DNA of 24,056 nt, from contig CAYGWJ010000290.1 of NCBI GenBank assembly GCA_964353405.1, forward strand, positions 1 through 24,056. The letters are read 5' to 3'. Below the pieces are notes generated by a model. The model was not told where the DNA came from and made no database searches. It saw nothing but the letters and a program-made list of their open reading frames with translations. Shown here piece by piece: positions 15,179 to 23,522 of the stretch. A program made the translations under genes and the position numbers. Within the stretch, counting starts at the first letter, position 1. Every line of letters starts with the position of its first letter. The stretch comes from JBGLNJ01 sp964353405 (GTDB lineage Bacteria > Chloroflexota > Anaerolineae > Fen-1058).

Positions 15179-16252
15179 TCAAAGGACTAGCGGCTCTTTA
15201 CTTGCATGGCTCAGCAATTGTACACCATTTTCGCCAACAAGTGTTAAATCCTCAATCCGCACGCCACCCCAGCCGGGCAGGTAAATGCCCGGTTCCACCG
15301 TCAGCGTGCTGCCGGCCGGGATCACGTCTTCGGCCAGGCGGCCCGCGCGCGGCTCTTCGTGAACGGCCAGCCCCACGCCATGCCCCAGCCCGTGGCCGAA
15401 ATGGTCGCCGTGGCCCGCCGCCACGATCACGTCGCGCGCGAGCCTGTCCGCTTCAATGCCCGTCATTCCGGCGCGGATGCCGTTCAAGGCGGCTTTTTGC
15501 GCACGCAGCACGATCGAATAGATTTCCATGAAGCGATCATCTTTCGGCCGGCCCAGGCAGATTGTGCGCGTCAGGTCCGAGTTGTAGCCGTTGACTCGCG
15601 CGCCCAGATCGAGCACAATCGGCTCGCCGGCTTCAATCACGCGCGGGCCGCTGTGGTGATGCGGCTCGGCTCCGCCCGCTCCGCTGCCCACGATGAGGTC
15701 AAAGGCCAGCTTGTCCGCGCCGTGCGTCCGCATGTGGGCTTCCAGTTCCCACGCGGCCTCATGCTCTGTCATGCCGGGCCGTAGCGTCTTGCACAGGAAC
15801 TCGAATCCTTCGTCGGCGATGCGCGCCGCGCGCCGCATCAGCGCGATCTCGCTCTCGTCTTTGATCACGCGCAAATCCTCGACCATGTCTTTCGTCGCGA
15901 TCCACTCGACGTCGGGCGCGGCATCGGTCAATTGATCGAGCAGGTCCACGGTGATGAATGTGCTCTCAAAGCCGATATGCTTGGGATGGCCGGCGGCCGC
16001 CAGCAGGTCTGTCATCTGCATGACGTAGCGGGTTGTGACCCTGAACAGCGAAAAATCGGGCGCTTCACGCTCGGCCTGCTCCCAGTAGCGCGAGTCCGTG
16101 GCCAGCACCGCGTGGTCTTTAGTGATGAGCAGCATCGCTTCCGAGCCGGTAAAGCCGGAGAGGTAGCGCCGATTTTCCGGTTGATACACGAGCAATGCGT
16201 CGGGCCCCTCTTGGGATTGAGCCAGGGATTGTCTGAGCTTGTCTCGTCGCAT
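15179..16252 (-). CDS. pepQ: M24 family Xaa-Pro peptidase
   Basis: This 357-residue protein cleaves peptides with proline in the second position, in the cytosol. It has an N-terminal creatinase-like domain (ENRRYLSGFTGSEAML) and a C-terminal pita-bread metallopeptidase domain. The five metal ligands are visible: two Asp in VLDLGARVNGYNSDLTR, His in GHGVGLAVHEEP, Glu in VEPGIYLP and Glu in VRIEDL. The SGAGGAEPHHH segment is typical. AAAGGAAA about six bases upstream selects the ATG at 16252. Aminopeptidase P and prolidase differ subtly, so the symbol is approximate. It follows the recombinase gene by 58 bases. Confidence 0.93.
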   Translation of the reverse strand: MRRDKLRQSLAQSQEGPDALLVYQPENRRYLSGFTGSEAMLLITKDHAVLATDSRYWEQAEREAPDFSLFRVTTRYVMQMTDLLAAAGHPKHIGFESTFITVDLLDQLTDAAPDVEWIATKDMVEDLRVIKDESEIALMRRAARIADEGFEFLCKTLRPGMTEHEAAWELEAHMRTHGADKLAFDLIVGSGAGGAEPHHHSGPRVIEAGEPIVLDLGARVNGYNSDLTRTICLGRPKDDRFMEIYSIVLRAQKAALNGIRAGMTGIEADRLARDVIVAAGHGDHFGHGLGHGVGLAVHEEPRAGRLAEDVIPAGSTLTVEPGIYLPGWGGVRIEDLTLVGENGVQLLSHASKEPLVL

Positions 16253-16310
16253 CGAGTTTCCTTTCGGTTGGGTTTGACAAAGGACCCCTTGTCGCCCAAA
16301 GACGAATTTG

Positions 16311-17276
16311 TCATTCGTCATTCGTCGCGCGAGGCGGTCTTTCATCTGATCTGGGATGTGCCTTTCGATACACCTCTCTCGCCCGTGCCTGCGTGACATG
16401 CGTATAGATCTGTGTCGTCGCCAGGTCGGCGTGGCCAAGCAGCTCTTGCACCACGCGCAAGTCCGCGCCGCCGTCGAGCAGGTGAGTGGCAAAGGTGTGA
16501 CGCAGCAGGTGCGGGTGGACACGGCCCGCTTCGCGCACTCCGGCGCGCTTGGCGTACTTTTTTAGCAGCATGCCCACCGCGCGCGTCGTCAAGCGCCGGC
16601 TGTCGCGCTGATTCAAAAAGAGCGCACGCGACGATTTGCCCTTGAGCAAGTGCGGGCGGCCATCGCGGAGGTAGGCCTCGAGCGCGTGAACGGCCGGTTG
16701 GCCGAGCAGCGCCACGCGCTCCTTGCCGCCTTTGCCCCACACCAGCACCTGCCGACGTGAAAAATCCACGCTGTCTACGTTCAGGCCCACCAGCTCACTG
16801 ACGCGCAGGCCCGCCGCGTACATCACTTCCAGAATCGCGCGGTCGCGCAAACCGGCGGGTGTGCTGGTGTCCGGCGCAGTGACCAGCGCCACGGCTTCGT
16901 CGTGTTCCAAATATTCCGGCAGGCGCTTGCCCGGCGTGGGCGCGCTGACCGAATCAAACACGTTGACCTTGAGCGTGTCTTGGCGCACCAGGAACTTGCC
17001 GAACGAGCGCAGCTCGGACAGTCGCCGGGCGATGCTGGACTTGGCCTTGTCCTCCGCGGCCAGCCAGGTGAGGTACATTCGCAAGACATTTCGATCAATC
17101 TGATCGAGCTGTGTCACGTCCTGCTCCCTGGCGAACTCGATGAACTCGGCGATTTCGTGCGAGTAGTTTTTGACCGTGTACGGCGAAGCGTCCCGCTCGG
17201 CGACGAGATACGTCACAAAGCGGTCGAGGTAGTGAGTTAGTTCGTTGGTGCGATCGTTCGATAGTTCAGTAGCCAT
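16311..17276 (-). CDS. xerC: Tyrosine recombinase XerC/XerD-type
   Basis: This 321-residue recombinase likely resolves chromosome dimers at dif before division. It has the N-terminal SAM-like DNA-binding domain (VAERDASPYTVKNYSHEI) and the C-terminal catalytic domain. The active residues are intact: Arg in AGLRVSEL, Lys in WGKGGKERV, His and Arg in HLLRHTFATHLL, His in LLGHADLATT and Tyr in QIYTH. XerC and XerD cannot be separated by eye. The ATG at 17276 begins at MATELSND; upstream codons include a palindromic repeat and are probably not translated. The ribosome-binding site is weak. It belongs to the topA cluster, and no partner recombinase is in the window. Confidence 0.93.
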   Translation of the reverse strand: MATELSNDRTNELTHYLDRFVTYLVAERDASPYTVKNYSHEIAEFIEFAREQDVTQLDQIDRNVLRMYLTWLAAEDKAKSSIARRLSELRSFGKFLVRQDTLKVNVFDSVSAPTPGKRLPEYLEHDEAVALVTAPDTSTPAGLRDRAILEVMYAAGLRVSELVGLNVDSVDFSRRQVLVWGKGGKERVALLGQPAVHALEAYLRDGRPHLLKGKSSRALFLNQRDSRRLTTRAVGMLLKKYAKRAGVREAGRVHPHLLRHTFATHLLDGGADLRVVQELLGHADLATTQIYTHVTQARAREVYRKAHPRSDERPPRATNDE

Positions 17277-17304
17277 ATCATGCCTGCGAACAACTGTGCC
17301 CTTG

Positions 17305-17325
17305 CCAAGGTTTCGACAACCTTGG
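17305..17325. repeat. 8-bp perfect palindrome between yjbQ and xerC
   Basis: CCAAGGTT (17305-17312) and AACCTTGG (17318-17325) flank the loop TCGAC. The rest of the 73-base gap has no promoter. Its arms resemble those of the palindrome at 13907-13939 in style. It could be a processing or pause site in the transcript. Confidence 0.6.
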
Positions 17326-17349
17326 GGGCCGACAACGACCTTGCCTGCT

Positions 17350-17769
17350 TCACCCGCCGATGATCTTGACGAGCACCCGCTTGCGGCGGCCTCCGTCAAA
17401 CTCGCCATAAAAGATTTGCTCCCACGGCCCAAAGTCGAGCTTGCCTTCCGTGACTGCCACGACGGCTTCCCGGCCCATGACTTGCCGCTTTATGTGCGCG
17501 TCGGCGTTGTCTTCGCCCGTATCGTTGTGACGATAGCGGCTGACCGGCTCGTGAGGCGCTAACTGTTCCAGCCAGGCCTCGTAATCCGCGTGGAGGCCAG
17601 TTTCGTCGTCATTGATGAAAACAGACGCGGTGATATGCATCGCGTTCACCAGCACCAGGCCCTCCTTGATGCCACTTTCGCGCAAGCACTGCTCAACCAG
17701 AGATGTGATGTTGATAAATGCCCGCCGCCCTGGAACGTTAAACCATAATTCTTTGCGAAAGGATTTCAT
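17350..17769 (-). CDS. yjbQ: YjbQ/UPF0047 family protein
   Basis: This 139-residue protein has the UPF0047/YjbQ signature: LVNAMHITASVFINDDE near residue 41, YRHNDTGEDNADAHIKRQVM near 78 and GPWEQIFYGEFDG near 114. The His-rich pattern forms a metal site in a trimeric fold. Members have been linked to a secondary thiamine-phosphate synthase activity, and some only weakly, so the physiological role is unsure. GGAGGGG about nine bases upstream supports the ATG. It lies 31 bases after topA and 73 before xerC. Confidence 0.93.
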   Translation of the reverse strand: MKSFRKELWFNVPGRRAFINITSLVEQCLRESGIKEGLVLVNAMHITASVFINDDETGLHADYEAWLEQLAPHEPVSRYRHNDTGEDNADAHIKRQVMGREAVVAVTEGKLDFGPWEQIFYGEFDGGRRKRVLVKIIGG

Positions 17770-17800
17770 GTGGCGTATCCCCTCCGTTGCACCTGCGGAA

Positions 17801-20215
17801 CTAGTCGGCTGTCAGGTCAACCCGCTCCTCGCACTTGATGCATTGTGCAACATTCTTCCCCGCCTCGACGAGCAAACCGCCGCACTTGTTACACGGCTGA
17901 GGCAGCGGACGCTTCCACGTTGTAAAATCGCACGAGTTGGGATCGCCCGCCCGGTAGCCAGCGCAGCCGTAAAAGACGCGCTTCTTTTTTGTGCGCTTCT
18001 CGACAATGTCCTGGCCACACTTGGGGCACTTGACCCCGGTCTTGACCCGGATAGGCTCGGTGTGGCGGCAGCTTGGATAGTTGCTGCACGCAATGAATTT
18101 GCCAAATCGCCCCAGCTTGATCACGAGCGGACTGCCGCAGTCGGGACACATCTGCCCCGTCGGCTCGGGCTTGATTTCGACTTGAGGCATCGTCGCCTGC
18201 GCGCGCTCGACGCTCTCCGCGAACGGCGCGTAAAAGTCGCGCAGCATTCCCACCCACTTGAGCTTGCCCTCGGCCACCTCGTCGAGCTGCTCTTCCATCT
18301 GGGCTGTAAAGCCCACGTCCACGTACTGTGAAAAGTTGGCGACGAGCGCGTCGTTCGTGATAAAGCCCAGCTCGGTGGGCACGAGTTGTTTTCCGTTTTT
18401 GCCCACGTAACCGCGTGTCTGGATCGTGGTCAAAGTCGGCGCGTACGTGGACGGGCGACCGATGCCGTATTCCTCCAGCGCCTTGACGAGAGATGCTTCG
18501 GTGTAACGCGGCGGTGGCTGGGTGAAATGCTGTTCGGGCATCAACTTGAGCAAATCGAGCGGCTCGTTCACCGCCAGTGGCGGCAGTCGCACGCCTTTGC
18601 CTTCTTCATCGTCGCCCGGCGCTTCACCCTCTTCCTTCGCTTCTTCATACACGGCCAGAAAGCCGGGAAACTTGACGACCGATCCAGTCGCTCGGAAAAG
18701 GTAGGGCAAGTTGCAAACTTGCCCTACAGTCGCCGTCACATCCACACTCGTCACATCCAAAATCGCCGGGGCCATCTGCGAAGCGATAAAGCGTTTCCAA
18801 ATCAGATCGTAAAGGCGGTACTGGTCGCGCTCGAGAAAGGGCTTGAGCGCGGCCGGCTCGCGGTAAGCGGCCGTCGGGCGGATCGCTTCGTGTGCTTCCT
18901 GCGCGCCTTTGGCTTTGGTCTTGTAAATCGGCGGCGTGGGCGGGAGAAACTCGGCGCCATATTTCTTGGCGATCACGTCGCGCGCTTCGGCCTGGGCGAC
19001 CGGGGCGATGGCGGTGCTGTCCGTGCGCATGTACGTGATGAGGCCCATACGCTGGCCATTGCCAACGTCCACGCCTTCATACAGAAATTGCGCCACGCCC
19101 ATCGTGCGCTTGGCAGCCCAGCCGAGTTTCTTGGACGCTTCCTGTTGCAGCGTGCTGGTGGTGAACGGCGCAGCCGGGTAGCGGCGCTTTTCGCGCTGGT
19201 CCACACGCGTGACGACGTAGGCTGCCTTTTCCAGCTCGGCGACGATCTTCTGTGTGTCGTCGCGCGTCTTGAGATCGGCGTCCTGTCCGTTGATCTTGAC
19301 GAGCCTGGCGATGAACGATTGAGCGTTACCCGTTCGCTTGGCCAGCTCCGCCTCGATGCTCCAATACTCGACCGGCACAAAAGCCTGAATCTCCCGCTCG
19401 CGTTCCACGACGAGCCGTACGGCTACGCTTTGCACGCGCCCGGCGCTCAAGCCCTTGCGGCCCATCTTGTCGCGCAAGAGCGGGCTGAGCTTGTAGCCCA
19501 CCAATCGGTCCAGGATGCGCCGCGCCTGCTGAGCGTCCACGCGATCCATGTCCACCGTGCGCGGGTTCGCAAAAGCGTGGTCAACCGCATCGTGCGTGAT
19601 TTCATGGAACTCGACGCGCTGCACCAGCTTGCCCGTAATCTCTTTCGCGAGCGCCTGCTCCAAATGCCACGAGATCGCTTCGCCTTCGCGGTCAGGGTCG
19701 GTGGCCAGATACAACGCCGAGGCACTCTTGGCTTCCTCGCGCAACGCTTTGACCACGGCCTTCTTTTTTTCGGGGATAACGTAGCGAGGTGAGAAGTCGT
19801 GCTCCACGTCCACGCCCATGCGGTTCGCAGGCAAATCGCGGATGTGGCCGATGGACGCTTTGACGGTGTAGCCTCGGCCCAAGAACTTGCCGACCGTGCG
19901 CGCCTTGGCCGGCGATTCAACGATCACGAGTTTAGAGCCGTGTTCAACGATATGGGCTTGTGGCTTGGGGCGTGTTTTGGAGTGCGTGGGATTACGCCTC
20001 TCCACAACGTTCTCCCCGGCGGGGCGAGGGGGTGGAATGAGGGTATCGTGCGCAGGCGTGCGGCCCATCCGCGTCAGGCGAGTGCCGCACTCGCCGCACA
20101 CGCCCTGCGTGGCTGGGCTCCCGTTGCCGAGGAACACCGGCTGCGGGTCTTGCATCTCGCGCTTGGCCTTGCACTTGAAGCAGTAAGCGAGGATAGGCTC
20201 GGCCAACTTTTCCAC
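17801..20215 (-). CDS. topA: DNA topoisomerase I with N-terminal DUF5679-like zinc ribbon
   Basis: Topoisomerase I relaxes negative supercoils by cutting one strand. The 804-residue protein starts with a zinc ribbon (AYCFKCKAKREM and CGECGTRL), the DUF5679-type fusion I associate with Chloroflexota. A TOPRIM domain follows (LVIVESPAKARTVGKFLG near 95, ATDPDREGEAISWHL near 172). The catalytic Tyr is in ITYMRTDST near residue 395. Three C-terminal zinc motifs lie in about 690-800 (CPDCG, CPKCG, CNKCG). A palindromic repeat is inserted in frame near 496-505. The start is uncertain: GTG 20215 is chosen over TTG 20221, both at the edge of a repeat and without a ribosome-binding site. Confidence 0.95.
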   Translation of the reverse strand: MEKLAEPILAYCFKCKAKREMQDPQPVFLGNGSPATQGVCGECGTRLTRMGRTPAHDTLIPPPRPAGENVVERRNPTHSKTRPKPQAHIVEHGSKLVIVESPAKARTVGKFLGRGYTVKASIGHIRDLPANRMGVDVEHDFSPRYVIPEKKKAVVKALREEAKSASALYLATDPDREGEAISWHLEQALAKEITGKLVQRVEFHEITHDAVDHAFANPRTVDMDRVDAQQARRILDRLVGYKLSPLLRDKMGRKGLSAGRVQSVAVRLVVEREREIQAFVPVEYWSIEAELAKRTGNAQSFIARLVKINGQDADLKTRDDTQKIVAELEKAAYVVTRVDQREKRRYPAAPFTTSTLQQEASKKLGWAAKRTMGVAQFLYEGVDVGNGQRMGLITYMRTDSTAIAPVAQAEARDVIAKKYGAEFLPPTPPIYKTKAKGAQEAHEAIRPTAAYREPAALKPFLERDQYRLYDLIWKRFIASQMAPAILDVTSVDVTATVGQVCNLPYLFRATGSVVKFPGFLAVYEEAKEEGEAPGDDEEGKGVRLPPLAVNEPLDLLKLMPEQHFTQPPPRYTEASLVKALEEYGIGRPSTYAPTLTTIQTRGYVGKNGKQLVPTELGFITNDALVANFSQYVDVGFTAQMEEQLDEVAEGKLKWVGMLRDFYAPFAESVERAQATMPQVEIKPEPTGQMCPDCGSPLVIKLGRFGKFIACSNYPSCRHTEPIRVKTGVKCPKCGQDIVEKRTKKKRVFYGCAGYRAGDPNSCDFTTWKRPLPQPCNKCGGLLVEAGKNVAQCIKCEERVDLTAD
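18701..18727. repeat. Palindromic repeat inserted in frame in topA
   Basis: GTAGGGCAAGTT and AACTTGCCCTAC form a perfect 12-bp inverted repeat around GCA. On the coding strand it is read as part of VGQVCNLPYLF, just before the conserved RATGSVVKFPGFLAVYE. The 27-base length keeps the frame. Such palindromes normally sit between genes. Confidence 0.8.
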
Positions 20216-20278
20216 CGCCAAGAGCGCAGAGAACGCCGAGACCCCTGACTGCTTTGCGATCCTGGCGTCCTTTGCGGT
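20214..20278. repeat. Imperfect inverted repeat between the GDP-mannose gene and topA
   Basis: The 23 bases at 20214-20236 match the reverse complement of 20256-20278 at 16 positions; both begin ACCGC. The repeat fills the whole gap between the two genes and reaches the topA start codon. The ACCGCAAAGGACGC-like pattern resembles dispersed repeats I recall from environmental bacterial genomes. Confidence 0.55.
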
Positions 20279-21364
20279 CTAGAGATATTTCGTACCGCCA
20301 TCCGTGCGCAGTTTTTCGACGATCTTTTTTACTTCCTGCGCACGGTCGCGCGAGCAGATCAGCAGCACGTCGTCCGTATCTACGATGACGAGGTCGGACA
20401 CGCCGATGGTCGCCACGAGGCGATTGTTGCCATACACCAACGTCTGGGTTGTGTCCACGCCCATGTGGTCGGCGTCAATGACGACGTTGCCATCCTTGTC
20501 GCCTGGCAAAATATCCAGCAGCGTGGCCCAACTGCCAATGTCGCTCCAGCCGATGTCGGCGGGGATCACGGCCACATCTTGCGAGCCTTCCATGATGCCA
20601 TAGTCAATCGTCTGCGCGGCCACGCGCGGCCAGACGTAGCTCAGCACCAGTGATTCGCGGTCAGTGCCCAACGCGGCATCAATCTGCATCAGTTGGTCAT
20701 AAAAGCGCGGCATCTGTCGCTGCATCTCGACCAGGATGCGGTCCACACGCCAGATGAACATCCCGCTGTTCCAGGTGTGCAGGCCATCGGTCACGAACGA
20801 TTCTGCTGTAGCCGCATCGGGTTTTTCGCGGAACGCATTCACGCGGTACGCTGCCAGCCCCTCTACTTCCGTGAGTGTCTCGCCGCGCTCGATGTAGCCA
20901 AAACCTGTCGAGGCAAAGGTCGGCTTGATGCCCAGCGTCACGAGAAATCCCTGTTGCGCCACCTGATACGCCGCCAACAGCACGCGCCTAAAAGCTTCAT
21001 CATCCACGATGTAATGGTCAGCCGTCAGTACGGCCATCGTCGCATCCGGGTCTTGTCGCCGCAGGAACAGAGCGGCCAGGCCAATGGCCGAAGCTGTTCC
21101 GCGCGCAAGTGGCTCCACGATAAAGTTGCCGCCGGGCAATTGGGGCGCTTGCTGCAAGAGCGTGCCCACCTGTTCCATCGCGGTCACTACGAACATGCGC
21201 TCTGGCGTGAACGCCGGGTTCAGCCGCTCCACCGAATGTTGAAACATCGTCCGGTCGCCCACCAGACGCAAGGCTTGCTTGGGGCGCGCCTGGCGGCTGA
21301 GCGGCCACAGCCGCGTGCCGGAGCCTCCGGCCATGATCAATGCGAAATAGTGGTCTGTGGTCAT
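20279..21364 (-). CDS. manC: Mannose-1-phosphate guanylyltransferase
   Basis: This 361-residue nucleotidyltransferase makes GDP-mannose from GTP and mannose-1-phosphate. The N-terminal signature is IMAGGSGTRLWPLSR near residue 9, with LTADHYI near 104, FREKP near 166 and WNSGMFIWRVD near 188. IGWSDIGSWATL near 262 is typical. It lacks the C-terminal cupin isomerase domain of bifunctional enzymes, so only the transferase step is expected. GGAAGG about five bases upstream selects the ATG at 21364. It lies between dprA and topA, an odd place for it; it may supply the glycan genes at 9622-12207. Confidence 0.92.
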   Translation of the reverse strand: MTTDHYFALIMAGGSGTRLWPLSRQARPKQALRLVGDRTMFQHSVERLNPAFTPERMFVVTAMEQVGTLLQQAPQLPGGNFIVEPLARGTASAIGLAALFLRRQDPDATMAVLTADHYIVDDEAFRRVLLAAYQVAQQGFLVTLGIKPTFASTGFGYIERGETLTEVEGLAAYRVNAFREKPDAATAESFVTDGLHTWNSGMFIWRVDRILVEMQRQMPRFYDQLMQIDAALGTDRESLVLSYVWPRVAAQTIDYGIMEGSQDVAVIPADIGWSDIGSWATLLDILPGDKDGNVVIDADHMGVDTTQTLVYGNNRLVATIGVSDLVIVDTDDVLLICSRDRAQEVKKIVEKLRTDGGTKYL

Positions 21365-21381
21365 TGAACCTTCCTCGATAC

Positions 21382-21443
21382 CTGATGTGTGATACGGACT
21401 GCGTGAGCCTTGCGCCTCCTTTGGGTCACGCGTCACGTATCAG
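21382..21443. repeat. Short degenerate inverted repeat in the dprA-manC gap
   Basis: CTGAT (21382) and GCGTGA (21401-21406) recur as TCACGC (21426-21431) and ATCAG (21439-21443) in reverse complement. The gap is rich in GTGATAC- and CGTGACG-like words. It may be an eroded repeat; this is a weak call. Confidence 0.25.
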
Positions 21444-22549
21444 TCCACTTTGTACGTCGCCTGATTCTCGCGCGCGATCACATAGTTCATGCCGCCCACC
21501 TGCCGCACCATGCCCTTGAGTTCCATCAAGGCGAGCGTGCTGGACACTTGCGCGATCGGCAGATCGGTCTCGCGGCGGATGTCGTCAATGTGCACCGGCT
21601 CGGCGGAGAGTAATCCTAAAAGTTGTGCTTCCGTCGCATCGGCTGGAATCACTTGCCGGGCCTCGGCGTGTTGCGCCACCATCGTCAGATTCAACTGCTC
21701 GAGAATGTCTTGTGCAGACAGCACGGGCATCGCGCCTTGCTGGATGAGTGTGTTGGGCAAGCGGCTGCTCCGCTGCAAAATGTTACCGGGCACGGCGAAC
21801 ACGTCGCGCCCTTGCTCCAGGCAAAAGTCGGCAGTGATGTGCGCGCCTGACGAGACATCGCCTTCGACCACGAGCACACCCAGCGACAGCCCGCTGATGA
21901 TGCGATTGCGCGGCGGAAAATTCTTGCCCTCCGGCGCAGTGCCCACCGCGTAATCGGTGACGAGCGCGCCGTGCTCAACGATCTGCTCCGCCAGCTTGCG
22001 GTGTTCCGGTGGGTAAATATACTCGATCCCATGACCCAGCACCGCAATCGTGCGCCCGCCCGCGTCGAGCGCAGCCTGGTGCGCCGTTGCGTCAATCCCG
22101 CGCGCCAGCCCGCTCACAATCGTCACGCCGCTGCGCGCCAGGTCGCTCACCAGGGACCGGGTCACGTCACGCCCGTAAGCCGTCGCCTTGCGTGTGCCGA
22201 CGACGGCTATGGCCCACTCGTCGGCGGGAGCGAATGCGCCTTTGACGTAAAGGAGTGGAGGCGGAGCGGCGATAGACTTGAGTTGCGCCGGATAGTTGGC
22301 GTCGTCCCACGTGACGGTCCGCGCGCCCAGGCGTTGGACGCGGGCGACCTCGGCGTCGAGGTCCATCGCCGAGCGCGCGGCGAGCAAATATTCCAGTGCG
22401 CGCCGGTCGAGGCCCGCTTCGCGCAAGCCGGGCGAGTCGGCGTGCCAGGCCGTCTCCAGGTCGCCAAAGTGATCGAGCAGCGCGCGGAGCTTGGCCGGGC
22501 CGATGCCCAACACGCGATTAAAGCCTATCCAATAGCGGAGGTCGTTCAT
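21440..22549 (-). CDS. dprA: DNA-processing protein DprA
   Basis: DprA loads RecA on incoming single-stranded DNA in natural transformation. The 369-residue protein begins with a SAM-like helical domain (LRYWIGFNRVLGIGPAKLRA). The Rossmann-like core follows: WAIAVVGTRKATAYGRDVTR, SGLARGIDATAHQAAL near 147, GKNFPPRNRIISGLS near 209 and SGAHITADFCLEQGRDVFAV. A C-terminal winged helix (VHIDDIRRETDLPIAQVSST) completes it. The ATG at 22549 begins at MNDLRYWIG; the ribosome-binding site is weak. It is 34 bases after rimM. dprA next to topA and xer is also common in other phyla. Confidence 0.95.
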   Translation of the reverse strand: MNDLRYWIGFNRVLGIGPAKLRALLDHFGDLETAWHADSPGLREAGLDRRALEYLLAARSAMDLDAEVARVQRLGARTVTWDDANYPAQLKSIAAPPPLLYVKGAFAPADEWAIAVVGTRKATAYGRDVTRSLVSDLARSGVTIVSGLARGIDATAHQAALDAGGRTIAVLGHGIEYIYPPEHRKLAEQIVEHGALVTDYAVGTAPEGKNFPPRNRIISGLSLGVLVVEGDVSSGAHITADFCLEQGRDVFAVPGNILQRSSRLPNTLIQQGAMPVLSAQDILEQLNLTMVAQHAEARQVIPADATEAQLLGLLSAEPVHIDDIRRETDLPIAQVSSTLALMELKGMVRQVGGMNYVIARENQATYKVD

Positions 22550-22583
22550 CTGATGGGTGTTCGCGTAAACCGCGCCTAACGAG

Positions 22584-23138
22584 TCAATCGCTGTCCGACA
22601 ACAAGCCTGGCAACAAAGTCACCGTCATCGTGCCCGCCTCCAGGTTGATTTCGCGCACGACCTCGACGCGGGCCGGGAGCAAAACCTGGCCGCGCGGGCC
22701 TTGCGCCACATAGACGTCGTTCGCGCCGGTGGCAAGCACTTCCACCACTTGTCCCAACGGCTCGCCCTCGGTCGTGACCACGTTCAGGCCGAGGATCTGA
22801 TGCTCGTAATACTGTCCCGGCTCGAGCGGCACGGCCTCCTCGCTCGCGATCTGCACGAGCTGGCCGCGCAGCAGCTCGGCGGCGTTGCGGTCGGGCACGT
22901 CGGCCAGTTGCAGGAGCAATTCGCCGCTGTGCCAGTGAAAGCGCGCCACGTCATGCGGCACGGCCTTGGGTCCCAGGTACACGCGCTCGAGCCGGTCGAG
23001 CTGATTGGGAAAGCTGGTCAGCACTTGCAGTTTCACTTGGCCCCCCACGCCCCACGGCTTGACGACGCGCGCGACAGCTAAAAAGCGAGGCTCAGGGAGG
23101 TGCTGTTTCCCCGAGCCTCTCGAATCCGATCTTGCCAT
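22584..23138 (-). CDS. rimM: Ribosome maturation factor RimM
   Basis: RimM helps assemble the 30S head by binding ribosomal protein uS19. The 184-residue protein has the N-terminal RimM barrel (FLAVARVVKPWGVGGQVKLQ) and a C-terminal PRC barrel (YYEHQILGLNVVTTEGEPLG, NDVYVAQGPRGQVLLPA). The first 18 residues are longer than usual and coincide with an inverted repeat. The ATG at 23138 is the only ATG before the domain. It follows khpA by 61 bases in the conserved rpsP-khpA-rimM order. trmD, often next, is missing here; dprA follows. Confidence 0.95.
   Translation of the reverse strand: MARSDSRGSGKQHLPEPRFLAVARVVKPWGVGGQVKLQVLTSFPNQLDRLERVYLGPKAVPHDVARFHWHSGELLLQLADVPDRNAAELLRGQLVQIASEEAVPLEPGQYYEHQILGLNVVTTEGEPLGQVVEVLATGANDVYVAQGPRGQVLLPARVEVVREINLEAGTMTVTLLPGLLSDSD
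23087..23119. repeat. Inverted repeat in the rimM 5' coding region
   Basis: GAGGCTCAGGGA (23087-23098) and TCCCCGAGCCTC (23108-23119) pair at 11 of 12 positions around a nine-base loop. The hairpin would start about seven codons into the rimM transcript. Confidence 0.55.
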
Positions 23139-23199
23139 TCTTCGGTTTCCCAGGAACGGGCCTGTGGCGCTTCAAGTCAACCCATCCTGCAGCAAGGCA

Positions 23200-23427
23200 T
23201 CACACAATTTCGAGTGTGACGCGCTTGCCCTCCTTGGCTGCGATGACGCGGAGGAGCGTGCGCATGGAATTCGCTACGCGCCCGCCCCGGCCGATGACGC
23301 GCCCCATATCCTCCGAGGCCACATGCAGCTCGATGATAATCGAGTTGGCCCCTTCCACCTCGCTGACCGTCACTTGCGAAGGATCGTCTACCAGCGACTT
23401 GGCAATGTACTCGATGAGATCTTTCAT
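23200..23427 (-). CDS. khpA: KH-domain RNA-binding protein KhpA
   Basis: This 75-residue protein is a single KH domain with the RNA-gripping GxxG loop in MGRVIGRGGRVANSMRTLL near residue 41. KhpA proteins bind RNA, often with KhpB, and influence cell length and division in some bacteria. The ATG at 23427 is supported by GGGAGAA about eight bases upstream. It stands between rpsP and rimM, its usual place. Confidence 0.93.
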   Translation of the reverse strand: MKDLIEYIAKSLVDDPSQVTVSEVEGANSIIIELHVASEDMGRVIGRGGRVANSMRTLLRVIAAKEGKRVTLEIV

Positions 23428-23522
23428 GTTGTCTTCTCCCTTCCTGGCCCATGAGGTTGAAATGACGGACGGTTCGAGGCACTCGATCAAGAGAAAGGGA
23501 GCCAGGCGGGCTGGGTGAGCGA

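Noticed and set aside
13992..15284. A 430-codon forward frame across the tRNA and the membrane protein gene
   Set aside because: It overlaps a clear tRNA and runs antisense to a supported gene; its composition is that of a shadow frame.
17277..17432. N-terminal extension of the recombinase
   Set aside because: It includes a palindromic repeat and the end of yjbQ, and homologues start near MATELSND.
18386..19792. A 468-codon forward frame inside topA
   Set aside because: It is antisense to a strongly conserved gene and has no recognised domain.
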